64,000 nucleotides of DNA. It comes from Caprella mutica. Its lineage: Eukaryota > Arthropoda > Malacostraca > Amphipoda > Caprellidae. Where the stretch lies: the NCBI GenBank assembly GCA_947561585.1, contig CANNZV010000117.1, forward strand, positions 248,001-312,000, read 5' to 3'. The translations under genes and the position numbers were made by a program. Positions 12,643-26,360 of the stretch are shown piece by piece (the stretch's first letter is position 1; each line of letters begins with the position of its first letter). The notes under the pieces are model-generated. The model did not search any database and was not told the DNA's origin. It saw nothing but the letters and a program-made list of their open reading frames with translations.

Positions 12643-14582
12643 TCGCATCCTCCCAGTCATTTATCGTTAGAGTGCGCATCCTCACAGTCATTTATCGATA
12701 GAGTGCGCATCCTCCCAGTCATTTATCGTTAGAGTGCGCATCCTCACAGTCATTTATCGTTAGAGTGCGCATCCTCCCAGTCATTTATCGTTAGAGTGCG
12801 CATCCTCACATTCATTTATCGATAGAGTGCGCATCCTCCCAGTCATTTATCGTTAGAGTGCGCATCCTCACAGTCATTTATCGTTAGAGTGCGCATCCTC
12901 CCAGTCATTTATCGATAGAGTGCGCATCCTCCCAGTCATTTATCGTTAGAGTGCGCATCCTCACAGTCATTTATCGTTAGAGTGCGCATCCTCACAGTCA
13001 TTTATCGATAGAGTGCGCATCCTCCCAGTCATTTATCGTTAGAGTGCGCATCCTCACAGTCATTTATCGTTAGAGTGCGCATCCTCACAGTCATTTATCG
13101 ATAGAGTGCGCATCCTCCCAGTCATTTATCGTTAGAGTGCGCATCCTCCCAGTCACATATCGTTAGAGTGCGCATCCTCACAGTCATTTATCGATAGAGT
13201 GCGCATCCTCCCAGTCATTCATCGTTAGAGTGCGCATCCTCCCAGTCATTTATCGTTAGAGTGCGCATCCTCACAGTCATTTATCGATAGAGTGCGCATC
13301 CTCCCAGTCATTTATCGTTAGAGTGCGCATCCTCCCAGTCATTTATAGTTAGAGTGCGCATCCTCCCAGTCATTTATAGTTAGAGTGCGCATCCTCCCAG
13401 TCATTTATCGTTAGAGTGCGCATCCTCACAGTCATTTATCGTTAGAGTGCGCATCCTCCCAGTCATTTATCCTTAGAGTGCGCATCCTCTCAATCATTTA
13501 TAGTTAGAGTGCGCATCCTCCCAGTCATTTATCGTTAGAGTGCGCATCCTCACAGTCATTTATCCTTAGAGTGCGCATCCTCTAAATCATTTATAGTTAG
13601 AGTGCGCATCCTCCCAGTAATTTATCGTTAGAGTGCGCATCCTCTCAATCAGTTATAGTTAGTGTGCGCATCCTCCCAGTCATTTATCGTTAGAGTGCGC
13701 ATCCTCACAGTCATTTATCCTTAGAGTGCGCATCCTCTAAATCATTTATAGTTAGAGTGCGCATCCTCCCAGTAATTTATCGTTAGAGTGCGCATCCTCT
13801 CAATCAGTTATAATTAGAGTGCGCATCCTCCCAGTCATTTATCGTTAGAGTGCGCATCCTCCCAGTCATTTATCGTTAGAGTGCGCATCCTCCCAGTCAT
13901 TTATCCTTAGAGTGCGCATCCTCCCAGTCATTTATCCTTAGAGTGCGCATCCTCCCAGTCATTTATCGTTAGAGTGCGCATCCTCCCAGTCATTTATCGT
14001 TAGAGTGCGCATCCTCCCAGTCATTTATCGTTAGAGTGCGCATCCTTCTAGTCATTTATCCTTAGAGTGCGCATCCTCCCAGTCATTTATCCTTAGAGTG
14101 CGCATCCTCCCAGTCATTTATCGTTAGAGTGCGCATCCTCCCAGTCATTTATCCTTAGAGTGCGCATCCTCTCAATCATTTATAGTTAGAATGCGCATCC
14201 TCCCAGTCATTTATCGTTAGAGTGCGCATCCTCACAGTCATTTATCGTTAGAGTGCGCATCCTCCCAGTCATTTATCCTTAGAGTGCGCATCCTCTCAAT
14301 CATTTATAGTTAGAGTGCGCATCCTCCCAGTCATTTATCGTTAGAGTGCGCATCCTCACAGTCATTTATCCTTAGAGTGCGCATCCTCTAAATCATTTAT
14401 AGTTAGAGTGCGCATCCTCCCAGTAATTTATCGTTAGAGTGCGCATCCTCCCAGTCATTTATCGTTAGAGTGCGCATCCTCTCAGTCATTTATCGTTAGA
14501 GTGCGCTTCCTCTCAGTCATTTATCGTTAGAGTGCGCATCCTCTCAGTCATTTATCGTTAGAGTGCGCATCCTCATTTATCG
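12643..14582. repeat. 31-bp minisatellite, about 62 copies, with higher-order blocks
   Basis: Unit begins GCGCATCCTCCCAGTCATTT and continues ATCGTTAGAGT. Variable sites are CCCAG/CACAG/CTCAA/CTAAA and ATCGTT/ATCGAT/ATCCTT/ATAGTT. The rare variant TCTAAATCAT occurs at 13581, 13736 and 14387, spaced 155 bp (5 units) and 651 bp (21 units), with the same neighbouring variants each time. Groups of units were therefore copied together. Confidence 0.97.
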
Positions 14583-15487
14583 TAACATCGTTTCTCTTGG
14601 CTGCTTTCCGTGTCAGCGATGTGCTTGTGGTGATGTGGCGGCTCATTGCAATTAGTATAATGGTGTCACATTACCCTCTCTCATTTAAAATAGCACTGTG
14701 GGTGTAATTAGCCCGATAGATGGCACTAGGCTGTCATATGCTACGGACTCGCTATACCAATTTCCATCTATCAATCTACAACGTTACTTCTTATTAATTT
14801 GCACTGAGATAAATATAACGTGTTAACATGCCACCGAAAAGGAAAATGATCCACTCGGTGTTTCCAAATTGATTTCGTTTAACTTAAAATTAAAAGTTAT
14901 CCACAAGTTAAAATGGCATTGATGGGGGTTTGCAATTAATAACGTAAGTCATTGTTTCGATATACTGGATAAATATGATGAAGCAGAGTGTTAGTTAAGA
15001 CAATATGTTATATTTCTTTACTAGACAGGTATGGTAGACAACATGGAAAACTGACTAGTTAGTATAGAATATGCTCACAGTCTTCAATCCTTTGACAAAT
15101 TTACATAATTTAGGTACAGGTGATGCAAGCAATAGGAGATAATTTGATTAGAAATGATGGGTGGGAATGCATTGGAGAGATATTTAGGATATTAGCTCTA
15201 AATGACTGCCATCAGCCTAATGTGAATATTCATAGGTATTCTTGCACGAGTTCAGAGATAAGCAGTGACGCATTGGGTCGTGCAGTTGGTAATGGAATAG
15301 CACTGTTAGTCTGCTAGAGCAATAGTCGTAAAAAGATGATCTAGAGACCCAATTGAGTTGCCATGTGTTGCAATAACTTCTTTTCTAACGACTGTGGTTG
15401 TCCTGAACAACTGCACTGGCTTTTCATTTCTCAGATCAAACATTAGCATCAAAATTAATGTTCAACTAATAAGCTAGTCGGAACCTA
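14583..15487. other. Single-copy spacer
   Basis: No recognised feature; a 65-codon plus frame at 15120-15317 has no family resemblance. Confidence 0.55.
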
Positions 15488-15649
15488 TAGGGTAACTTAC
15501 GAAATATCGGTCAGTTCCTCTTCTTCGGTCTTATAAGAAAAAACGATGTACTAAAATAATCAACATAATTTCTTTTATTTTTTATTATATCATTTTTTTC
15601 TTATATGACCGAAGATGTGGAACTGACCGATAATTCGTAACTTACCCTA
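15488..15649. mobile_element. Foldback/MITE, GGGTAAGTTACGAATTATCG family, copy 1
   Basis: Inverted arms: left TAGGGTAACTTACGAAATAT, right complement ending TTCGTAACTTACCCTA. The arms continue through CGGTCAGTTCC and TTCGGTC..TATAAGAAAAAACGAT to an AT-rich loop. Almost the whole 162 bp is stem. TA at both ends is compatible with TA target duplication. No coding capacity. Confidence 0.88.
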
Positions 15650-18600
15650 CATGTACTAAAATACTAAATTTTTTAATTGAATTAAAAGGTGGATATTATT
15701 GAATGATTACGCTACGATTATCCTCCTGATTATCCTCCACACATCTAGGATGCTATTTCTAGGATGCAGAATAGGATGCAATTCTCTTTTCTAAGCAATA
15801 AAGAATCGGAATCTCTCTTGACTATTTAATGCAAGTAAATAAGATGTAATGACTATAAAGTTATTAAACGAGTGGTGGAATTAATTTAATACCAAATGGT
15901 ACAGCTTATGAGCGTTAATCCTCTCTTTGAAATATTAAAGTCGCTTGTCCTCACTCAATATATTTACTCTTAGAATGAACACCAAGAAATGAGAGAGAAT
16001 ATTTTAGATGAACATTTACAATTTCTATTTCAAATTAACAAGTATAAGTTCTTACCAGAGTTAATTCTATTCAGTTATTAGTCACAATATCACATAAATT
16101 ATATGTAATAAATCACTTAATAACCATTGTATGCAGTCTTACATTAGTGAGTTAGATGAGTGGGAGAGAAAGAATTCGTGTGCAGAAATAAACAATCTTT
16201 TATTTTGGCATTTCGATTGTTACTCAATTGGGAAACTGTTATACCTATATATAGAATATAGGTATAGGTGTCTTGTTGATAAATGACTAATAGGGAAGTA
16301 ACAGTTAACAGGAAAACCTATGACAAATGGGAAATATTTTGCTTCACGATAAGGAAATATGAATGAAGGGAAACATTGAGTATTAACAAAAAAAGGAAAG
16401 AGTAACTATAGAGATAGTAAATAGTTGAAGAATTTGTTATCGCTATACATTGATAAGAAATAGCAACAGAACAGTCAAAAATATCAAAATATAGAAGGAG
16501 AGTAGCGAATGGAGTTGAATTATTGTGAGATGATATGAGTGGCGCATCAATGCGTTAACTTTGAGGATATGCAAGAGATTGCCCACTGCATTCAAATTAC
16601 TCTGATAATATATTGAGTAAATAAATAGGGTCTAATATTAACTTTCAGCCCTGAGTGTATAGCTACACATGACTGAGCAGATACACACTAATGAATGGAT
16701 ACTCCTAAGGAGAACTGGCATGTCAATGACCCGTTAATAAAACACCTTCTCTATAGGATAGACCAATGCTAATTCATTGCCCTGCCATCGATAATAGAGG
16801 CGGGGGGGGGGGGGGAGATGGAGATTAATATATTTTGTGTATGGTTAGTGAAGAAAAAACGATATATTGTTCATTAAGAATGGAAAACAAAAGGACAGCA
16901 TAGATGAGAAGATCGTTACTGTATCAGTATAACCAATATCTAGAACTTATTTTGATTTCTAGATGTCTCTTCTTACTAATATATTTAAGTTACAAAACGT
17001 ATGACATCAATATTTTCAAACAACAAAGCTTGTATCAGGAGTATTTTTGATCACTTTGTTTTTAGTAAAAGTGATCCTGGTACTTGGAAAAACTTAAATA
17101 GTAACTTATAGAAAAGTGTATCGTTCATATTGTTTTATAATACTCATACTAATTTGCTATATCTTGTATAACATGGCTGCTTAAGAAACTATTCGATACT
17201 ATTGTATCATTCACATGTAAATGTGTATTAAATGTTCAATACCCTTTTAGAGTTAAAGCTGAAATATGTGGAGATTAGAGTAAACTTTAGGGGATTTATT
17301 TTCTGTAAGAGGCGACTATTTTTAACCTATCGCAAATCATATCCTGGTATTAATGTTCTCTCGAGTTTGTCCAAGAACTTTAAAATGAAATAAGAAGATT
17401 TCAACCAGAATACAACACACTCTATTTAAATAAAGGGTGCATCAAGCATAAAATTTTGATATAAAGGTAACAGTCTAATATTTTGAAATGCAAACAAAAC
17501 GTGGAATATTTTCTCAATTATTTATCTAAAAAAACAAGTCTCACGGTGACTGTAGCTTTTAAAAACACAGAAAGATATTCTAACAACTTTCATAGGACCA
17601 TTATACGTAAATAAAGATATTCTTTATACCCTCAGCTTCGTTCTGGAGTTGGACTAGAAATTCTCAGTTATTGAACATGTTTGTCTGATTTAAGCTGCGA
17701 GGTATAATCGGGGCCAAGTTCATGAAATCTTCGACCTTATGCAGTTTCGAGACTTTTCTCGTAGGGAATAATATTTAGCAACCATGCACGTCAGAGTAAG
17801 TGCTCGGCAATGCGCGGCACATGAGAAATGACGCCTTTCAAACGAGTTTAGAAGCAATGAAATAGTGAACAGGAAAATGTCGTAATGCGGCCTTTTTAAG
17901 TACGTGTCATATTGCTCAGCTTCAAATCTATTTATTTTAATGAACGACAATTAATTAGTCTTTTCACTAGTAAGAGGAGAGAAAAAAAGCGTCACGGCTC
18001 TTCATCGGCATGAGGACTGTAAAGAGTGAATCCTAAATGGTAAGAGGAGCGTAAGAAAGAGAGAGAAGAAGAGTAATTTATTGGTAAGAAGATAAAATGA
18101 AAATTTGCGATAAGAAGAGAATGAGAAAGCTCTCCATCCATCGAAAACAGGAGAATGAGAAAGAGCTCACCATTAGAGAGTGAGAGGATAATGTTTCTAG
18201 TCTGCTCACAGCACCACTGTACTAAATTGCCAAAACAATAACAACCACTGGTGTTTTATTTTGCCACAAGCCAGCCAAGGGTACTGGAAAGCATCTGCCG
18301 GATCTTTATTAGATAGCCGATGGAATACTAAATTCTTCCTTATGATATTATGTTAAAGCGTGGCCGGGCAGCTAAGCAGGCTGCGTGTGTGTGTGTTAGG
18401 CTTGGGGTGTAACGGCGTCTGGGAATAAACCCATGATGTCGAAAAGAATAGGCCCCAAAATCTGAAAATATGGCAGAGGATATCTTAGAGGTTTTCTAAG
18501 CTTGAAGGTTTCTTCAGAATCTTCTTAAAGTCTGACAATGGAATTAAAAGTACTGCTCTCTAAAAATAGAAACTAGAAGATATTTCTGGGAATAACATTA

Positions 18601-19156
18601 ATATAATATATCGGTTGTATATAAAAATAAATGTATAACGATATATATTCAGGATAATAATTTTGAATAAACTACAGAAAGGTACATACGTTTTACAGAG
18701 TACCAGAAAAGTAATTAATTAAATAGAAATGCACAATTCGCTGAACATAACGTGAGTGAACTGTAGGAATTGATTGATGTATTTATTCTCTTCATCTATC
18801 TAGTTAGGTTGATTGAAATAGACAGCATGTTTATATTCTCATGCTATTAAAGGAGCTTATGAATGTATGTGATGTGCCATGCATGTGCTTGAATCAATAA
18901 CATTAAATTCATCTAATACAAGAGAGTTATAAAAGAGAAATATCATTGTATGGAATATCATTTGAACAGGCTACCGTATTCGAAGAAATAATATCACAAA
19001 AATTCCATCTACTGAAGACCTGCTCATAGTTAACAAAATACAAGTAAATAATATTGCAACGGTATTAATTCTCATTTTTTCTTATTAATTCTTACAAGAT
19101 GAATAAGAACATAGACTATGTTTGTACGTATTGCTTTCTCGTTATTTTTAAAGTAA
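15650..19156. other. 3.5-kb single-copy AT-rich sequence
   Basis: A G-run of about 14 at 16801-16815. A purine-rich stretch (18040-18190) has GAGAGAGAAGAAG and two variants of GAGAATGAGAAAG. A 76-codon minus frame at 17720-17950 is unrecognised. No exon or element identified. Confidence 0.55.
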
Positions 19157-19315
19157 GTAGGGTAAGTTACGAATTATCGGTCGGTTTTTACATCTTCGGT
19201 CATAATAAGAAAAAAAGATATAGCTAATAAAAATAATTAACTAATAATTATATCATTTTTTTCATATATGATAAACCGACCGACAATTCGTAACTCACCT
19301 TACCTACATAGTGCA
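19157..19315. mobile_element. Foldback/MITE, GGGTAAGTTACGAATTATCG family, copy 2
   Basis: Left arm GGGTAAGTTACGAATTATCG then GTCGGTTTTTACATCTTCGG; right arm AACCGACCGACAATTCGTAA then CTCACCTTACC. The AT-rich loop includes AAGAAAAAAAGATAT and its near complement. Same family as 15488-15649. Confidence 0.88.
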
Positions 19316-19501
19316 AACCTCACAATAAGCTGAACAATTACACATCGTTCCAAGTGTACACAGCACGTTCCATCTGAGAGAGCAAATGGCACGCCAACTG
19401 CAGTCTCTGCATTATGCCATCATTACGCCTGTTCATATCGCAATAAATTAGCCTATGCCATTAATTATTTAAGGGATGCAGTAGCAGACAGCTGACATAA
19501 A

Positions 19502-19870
19502 GGGACAACGGGCAATGAATGGGACAACGGGCAATGAGTGGAACAACGGGCAATGAATGGAACAACGGACAATGAATGGAACAACGGACAATGAATGGAA
19601 CAATGGGCAATGAGCAGGACAACGGGCAATGAGCGGGACAACGGGCAATGAGTGGGACAACGGGCAATGAGTGGGACAACGGGCAATGAGTGGAAAAACG
19701 GGAAATGAATGGGACAACGGGCAATGAGCGGGACAACGGGCAAAGAATGGGACAACGGGTAATGAGTGGGACAATGGGCAATGAGTGGGACAACGGGCAA
19801 TGAGTGGGACAACGGGCAATGAGTGGAGCAACGGGCAATAAATGGGACAACGGACAATGAATGGGACAAC
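19502..19870. repeat. 19-bp minisatellite, about 19 copies
   Basis: Unit GGGACAACGGGCAATGAGT with AAT/AGT/AGC and GGGC/GGAC variants. The minus strand is open in all three frames over about 130 codons because a 19-bp unit without stops reads through every frame in turn. These frames are not genes. Confidence 0.97.
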
Positions 19871-20535
19871 TATATGATAAATGTACAAAGAATTAGCAAC
19901 CGAAAAACACGATGCATAAAATCACTCCTATATATACTTAATTCTGTCCATTTAAAATATTATTTTACTGATTTAAGATATTATTTTATCAATAATTTCC
20001 TATTGAGAAGAATATCAAGAAAGTGTTTTAATTTATTTTAATTGTTTTAATGCAGGGTAAATATTAATGTAAGCACGGCACAAGAAAAGCACACGTGTGT
20101 GCACTGCAATGAACTGCAAACCCCTTGAAAATTGTCACTATAATCTGGGTGGCTTTGGGGGCCTTTGTAGCAAAGGAAAAAGACCTGCACTAGCTGCTAC
20201 CTTTTCATAAAAACACTGAATGGGAAAAAGAAATGAAAAATAGTGAAGAGAAATCTGTACAAAAGTTTAGGTTAGATTGGAATTAGAAGATCTTTTGTTC
20301 TCTCTTTTTTTCTTCCTCTAAATGAAATCAGATTAAAACATTGAGAATGTATTTATTTGAAATGAATTAAATAGATACTTCATTGATTATCTCACTACAA
20401 AAACAACTGATTGGTGTCGCTTTGATGGGGATTAATGAGTATGTAATCAGCTTGGAATTATTTGATATTAAGTCTATGGTAATTACAACTGATATTTCAG
20501 TTACTATTGAATTGACAACATTAGCCTGTTATACT
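19871..20535. other. Spacer between two tandem arrays
   Basis: AT-rich, no recognised feature. Confidence 0.5.
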
Positions 20536-20777
20536 AATATATAGCGTAATTTGTTGCTGTATAGCATTATTATTGAATAAATAACATTATTCATTAAAAT
20601 ATAGTGTTAATAATTGATAAAAAGTATTATTTATTGATATATAGCGTTATTTATTGATATATAGCGTTATTTATTAATATAAAGCGTTATTTATTGATAT
20701 TTAGCGTTGTTTATTGATATATTGCGTTATCTATTAATACATTGCATTATTTATTAATATATGTCGACATTTATTGA
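20536..20777. repeat. Degenerate 20-bp AT-rich tandem repeat
   Basis: About 11 copies of TATTTATTGATATATAGCGT with many substitutions; the GCGTTAT motif marks the period. Diverged and probably old. Confidence 0.85.
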
Positions 20778-21348
20778 TTATCAAAATTAAAATATACTCA
20801 TTTTTTAATACATTCCTTAAAACTTCTATAAAATTTTCAGCCAGAAATATATTGGAAAAAATGCAGTGAGCAAAACATTATAAATAAAAATCAAAGCAAA
20901 CACGGTTCCATAAGAACATCAATAATAATTATGACGGATACCATATAAATTGAACAGAAGTCCAATTTACGATGTGAACCAGTAGCAGAGAACACATGAA
21001 TGCAGTTCTGGAGCAGCTGCAGTCCTAAAATGGATAGGTAGTTGCAAGTAACTTTGAAAGGAAAAGATGCAGATTGAAGGACACAAAACGCTCTCCTCTA
21101 CGAGAACATCAACATTTTATGGCGACTTGAGAGCTCGTTAAATTTCAACATTTTTGAGAATAACAAAAGTGTATTCGTTTGAATGGGAACAGAGAGAGTG
21201 AGTGGGATGAGTGGGAAGAGAACTGAAGTGATTGCGATATTGAGAGAGAGGAATTCTATTTGCATTCATATTGCATTAGAAAAGAAATAGAAAAATGTCA
21301 AATTTGTATAATGGTATATATAAAAACTATACTTTATGTTTATTGATC
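20778..21348. other. Spacer between two tandem arrays
   Basis: AT-rich single-copy sequence; nothing recognised. Confidence 0.5.
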
Positions 21349-22883
21349 AAATGAAGCTAATAAAGATAACGGACAAGAAATGAAGTTAGTAAAGATAACG
21401 GACCAGAAATGAAGCTAGTAAAGATAACGGACCAGAAATGAAACTAATATAGATAACGGACCAGAAATGAAGCTAGTAAAGATAACGGACCAGAAATGAA
21501 GCTAATAAAGATAACGGACCAGAAATGAAGCTAGTAAAGATAACGGACCAGAAATGAAGCTAATAAAGATAACGGACCAGAAATGAAGCTAGTAAAGATA
21601 ACGGACCAGAAATGAAGCTAGTAAAGATAACGGACCAGAAATGAAGCTAATAAAGATAACGGACCAGAAATGAAGCTAGTAAAGATAACGGACCAGAAAT
21701 GAAGCTAATAAAGATAACGGACCAGAAATGAAGCTAGTAAAGATAACGGACCAGAAATGAAGCTAATAAAGATAACGGACCAGAAATGAAGCTAGTAAAG
21801 ATAACGGACCAGAAATGAAGCTAGTAAAGATAACGGACCAGAAATGAAGCTAATAAAGATAACGGATCAGAAATGAAGCTAGTAAAGATAACGGACCAGA
21901 AATAAAACTAATAAAGATAACGGACCAGAAATGAAGCTAGTAAAGATAACGGACCAGAAATGAAGCTAGTAAAGATAACGGACCAGAAATGAAGCTAGTA
22001 AAGATAACGGACCAGAAATAAAGCTAATAAAGATAATGGACCAGAAATAAAGCTAATAAAGATAATGGACCAGAAATAAAACTAATAAAGATAACGGACC
22101 AGAAATGAAGCTAGTAAAGATAACGGACCAGAAATGAAGCTAGTAAAGATAACGGACCAGAAATGAAGCTAGTAAAGATAACGGACCAGAAATAAAGCTA
22201 ATAAAGATAATGGACCAGAAATAAAGCTAATAAAGATAACGGACCAGAAATGAAACTAATATAGATAACGGACCAGAAATGAAGCTAGTAAAGATAACGG
22301 ACCAGAAATGAAGCTAATAAAGATAACGGACCAGAAATGAAGCTAGTAAAGATAACGGACCAGAAATGAAGCTAATAAAGATAACGGACCAGAAATGAAG
22401 CTAGTAAAGATAACGGACCAGAAATGAAGCTAGTAAAGATAACGGACCAGAAATGAAGCTAATAAAGATAACGGATCAGAAATGAAGCTAGTAAAGATAA
22501 CGGACCAGAAATAAAACTAATAAAGATAACGGACCAGAAATGAAGCTAGTAAAGATAACGGACCAGAAATGAAGCTAGTAAAGATAACGGACCAGAAATG
22601 AAGCTAGTAAAGATAACGGACCAGAAATAAAGCTAATAAAGATAATGGACCAGAAATAAAGCTAATAAAGATAACGGATCAGAAATGAAGCTAATAAAGA
22701 TAACGGACCAGAAATGAAGCTAATAAAGATAACGGACCAGAAATGAAGCTAGTAAAGATAACGGACCAGAAATGAAGCTAGTAAAGATAACGGACCAAAA
22801 ATGAAGCTAGTAAAGATAATGGACCAGAAATGAAGCTAGTAAAGATAATGGACCAGAAATGAAGCTAGTAAAGATAATGGACC
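21349..22883. repeat. 29-bp minisatellite, about 53 copies, with an 812-bp internal duplication
   Basis: Unit begins AAATGAAGCTAGTAAAG and ends ATAACGGACCAG. The main variants are CTAGTAAAG (G) and CTAATAAAG (A), plus rarer AATAAAAC, GATAATGG, GGATCAG and CTAATATAG. CTAATATAG occurs only at 21444 and 22256, 812 bp (28 units) apart. After it the first site reads GAGAGGA, GAGAGGA, G, A', GGG and the second GAGAGGA, G, A', GGG, so a block was duplicated and differs by exactly one 7-unit sub-block. At the right edge an inverted part-unit (GTTATCTTTAC, 22897-22907) follows the last copy. Confidence 0.97.
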
Positions 22884-25070
22884 CTGTTCAGTTATCTTTA
22901 CCATGTCAAAATAACAGTTTATCTACTAAAGTTCCTAACAAGTTGCCTTTAATAATTTGGATAGTTAATTAAATAGAAGCAGCGTGCACTTGGATCATTA
23001 ATCCATTTTGCGAGTCTCACTAAGTATGCATTGCCTAATTGCATACTACAACAGACAAGCTAATCAGGTTTCTACATTCACTTGGGATGTTCCGGCTCCA
23101 TTTTTTGCACTCACGGCCTCAGGATTCGTTTATGAAATCATTAAATTCTCATTAAAGGCGATGATCAAAGTTCTCAGGAGAAACACAGTCTCTCGCTGTA
23201 ATTAGGAATGCTGATCAAAACATCGGCACTGCCAGAAAGGATCGGAACGCTGCCACGGAACGCCAGGGAAAAGGAACGTGTGGCAGGAACGGCACGAGGA
23301 ACACCAGGAAAATGGGAAGAAAAATGTGTCCCAAGGGGAAATGTGATGGAGAGAGACGATGGAACGGATAGAATAGAACGAGGTCATCCAATGAAAACAG
23401 AGACTAGAAAAAGATGGAACGTGAAGTTAGATTGATGACTCTGGCAAATTTGGATACAAAGGATTGGAAAGAAATAAGATAACAGTTTTTATGATATTAT
23501 TATCTTAACATTTAATGGATAGAACGCAGTACGGAATAAATGGAACGTTGCATTGTATGGATTAAACTCTAGTAAATAGTAAAACAAAGAGAGGAGCTTG
23601 AACGTTATGATATACAGACAGTTGTAGTAAATGTTCTGTGACTAAATATTTGATAAAGAATTGGATAAACTGATACTGAATCAACCATGGATTCTTTAGT
23701 ATTAGCTTTTAACGATTTACTGTAAATTGCATGCAATTTATTGGGTGAAATTGTTAGCTATTTTCATATGTTAATTCTATAATTCAATTCTATAAACATA
23801 TTACCTAATAAGGCTACCCAATTGAAGTAGCACTATTTCCAGATCATCAAATACTTTTCTGATCACCTCCATAGTTATTTTATTCACAGTCTGTTGGCGG
23901 TACAGACAAACTGAGTTAAAGCCTATCGTTTCGATTCAATTATACCAATCTATTGGGCATTTTTCCTCTGAGCCAATTTGAAGCTATTGTCGACTGTGAA
24001 TATCTTTGAGAATTAATATCGGTAGAGTTGCATCATACCAGTGAATCTATTCGCTAAATTAGCATTTCTTTCTTCAAAGACACAATTTAAAACTATAGAG
24101 TGTATTCTAAAATAATTCAAAAGAGAGGCAATGTGAATTGAAAACTTTTATATGCATAATATTGTAAGCAAAAATAATAGCATCTTTTGAAAATTAATAT
24201 CTTTTACTTTATTTAAGTTAATTTTAATTTTAATATAAGAATAGTTTAAATATACATATCGTGCTATAGTATATGAATAGAAATGCAATCAGAGATATAG
24301 GCATGTGTATTTAAAACAGATATTATAAAGAATATTAAACAAATATTAAAAAACAATGAAATACTGTCTAGACTATGCACAACATTATTATTATTATTTG
24401 CTAATATTATTCTTCTTGGCACTTTTCTGCAGTCAACAAACAGTGACAAGCTGCTTAAATGAAAATGTAATTTAACAACTAATGAATAATTAGGTAATTT
24501 AACAACTAGATTATCAATCAAATGATAGTTATACTCAAAAATAGTTATCTGATAATATATCTTCATATCACAGAGCTGTTCTAAAGGTTTTCCATAGTTA
24601 GTTTGTATGTATGTACATAAACAGGGCAGAAAAAAGATGGAAGGATCATTCACTTCTCTACTCAATCTCCCAACTGTAACTTACTCCGGTAAGATATTTT
24701 TCAATCTAGATATGCAAATAATTAAATAAATAACGGAGCTACCAATGAAGGAATACAATACAGTTATCATATAATAATTAAATATAATAATATATATTAC
24801 ACGAACTTTTAAAATTCAGTACAGGCCCATCCATTGCAAAATTAATATATATATGATAAAGCAATTGCTATATTTAAGTAATTTAATATATTTTATCCTC
24901 AAAAGGTCCTAGACTAGTTTAATTGGGCAATTAAAGCCTTTAATAGTAACTATTTGTAATTAAAGAGAAACACATCAGTCATTCATACACAAGCTACAGA
25001 TGACCATCTTTGAACCAATTATTGAAAGTAAAGAGACAAAGAGAGGGCAGGGGAGAGTAATAGTAATGGA
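22884..25070. other. Single-copy spacer with a GC-richer patch at 23200-23440
   Basis: 23200-23440 is higher in GC and has GGAACG words (CGGAACGCTGCCACGGAACG, AGGAACGTG, AGGAACGGC) in loose repetition, giving frames on both strands of 61-75 codons. The 133-codon minus frame 24264-24665 is low-complexity and unrecognised. Confidence 0.5.
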
Positions 25071-25851
25071 GAATGATTAGGCATCTATCATCACTATCAT
25101 AATCAGTGGGAGAATGATTAGACATCTATCATCACTGTTATAATCATTAGGAGAATGATAATGCATCTATCATCACTATCATAATCAGTGGGAGAATGAT
25201 TAAACATCTATCATCACTGTTATAATCCGTGGGGGAATGATAAGGCATTTATCATCACTATTATAATCATTAGGAGAATGATAAGGCATCTATCATCACT
25301 ATTAAAATCAGTGGGGGAATGATTAAACATCTATCATCACTGTTATAATCCGTGGGGGAAGATAAGGCATTTATCATCACTGTTATAATCATTAGGAGAA
25401 TGATAAGGCATCTATCATCACTATCATAATCAGTGGGAGAATGATTAAACATCTATCATCACTGTTATAATCAGTGGGGGAATGATAAGGCATCTATCAT
25501 CACTGTTATAATCATTAGGAGAATGATAAGGCATCTATCAGCACTATTATAATCAGTGGGGGAATGATAAGGCATCTATCATCACTATTATAATCAGTGG
25601 GGGAATGATAAGGCATCTATCATCACTGTTATAATCATTAGGAGAATGATAAGGCATCTATCATCACTATTATAATCAGTGGGAGAATGATAAGGCATCT
25701 ATCATCACTATTATAATCAGTGGGGGAATGATAAGGCATCTATCATCACTATCATAATCGGTGGGAGAATGATAAGGCATCTATCATCACTATTATAATC
25801 ATTAGGAGAATGATTAGACATCTATCATCACTGTTATAATCAGTGGGAGAA
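25071..25851. repeat. 41-bp minisatellite, about 19 copies
   Basis: Unit begins GAATGATAAGGCATCTATCA and continues TCACTATTATAATC, then CAGTGGG or CATTAGG. Variants (TTAGAC, TTAAAC, TAAGGC; CTATTA, CTGTTA, CTATCA) recur in an alternating fashion. One copy near 25360 lacks AT in GAATGATAAG. Confidence 0.96.
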
Positions 25852-26360
25852 TAAAATTATAATTCCACTAGATTGATTTGGAGTTGAAATTTGTATTTTA
25901 TCTTGATATTATTTTGAGAGAAATTAAATGTGATTGCAACTAATTAATTAATTGCAAGTAATTAATTAATAACAATGGAAGCAATTAATAATACAAGGTA
26001 ATTAATAAATAAGAAACTAATTATTTTATAATACGAAGTAATTAATTACAAGTAATTTATAGTGTGAACGCATATACTGTATAAATAAACGTAAACATTT
26101 ATTTTATTCATTTAAATGTGTACATTCGATAAAGCTAATAATATGAATAATGGCAAGATAATTTCCATCAAACTTATATCATTCACATTATATCTTCACG
26201 CATTGCATTTTCGCACCCCCCCCCCCCTAGCAGCCAAAGCACGATATTTAGGAGCTATTGTTAGCACAATCAGAGTAAATGTTTATAAAGGCTTGTCTGC
26301 GCGGCTACTGAGAACATCAACCTTATTATTAGCACCTACAGTCATTTCCCTCCTATAAAG
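25852..26360. other. AT-rich spacer with AATTAATTA words and a C-run
   Basis: 25930-26060 repeats AAGTAATTAATTA-type words. A C-run of about 14 at 26215-26228. Confidence 0.55.

Noticed and set aside
12643..14582. Possible CRISPR-like array
   Set aside because: Whole units are repeated head to tail with no unique spacers, and the context is an arthropod genome. The same holds for the other arrays.
19461..19888. Three minus-strand frames of 129-139 codons
   Set aside because: Read-through of the 19-bp array in all frames.
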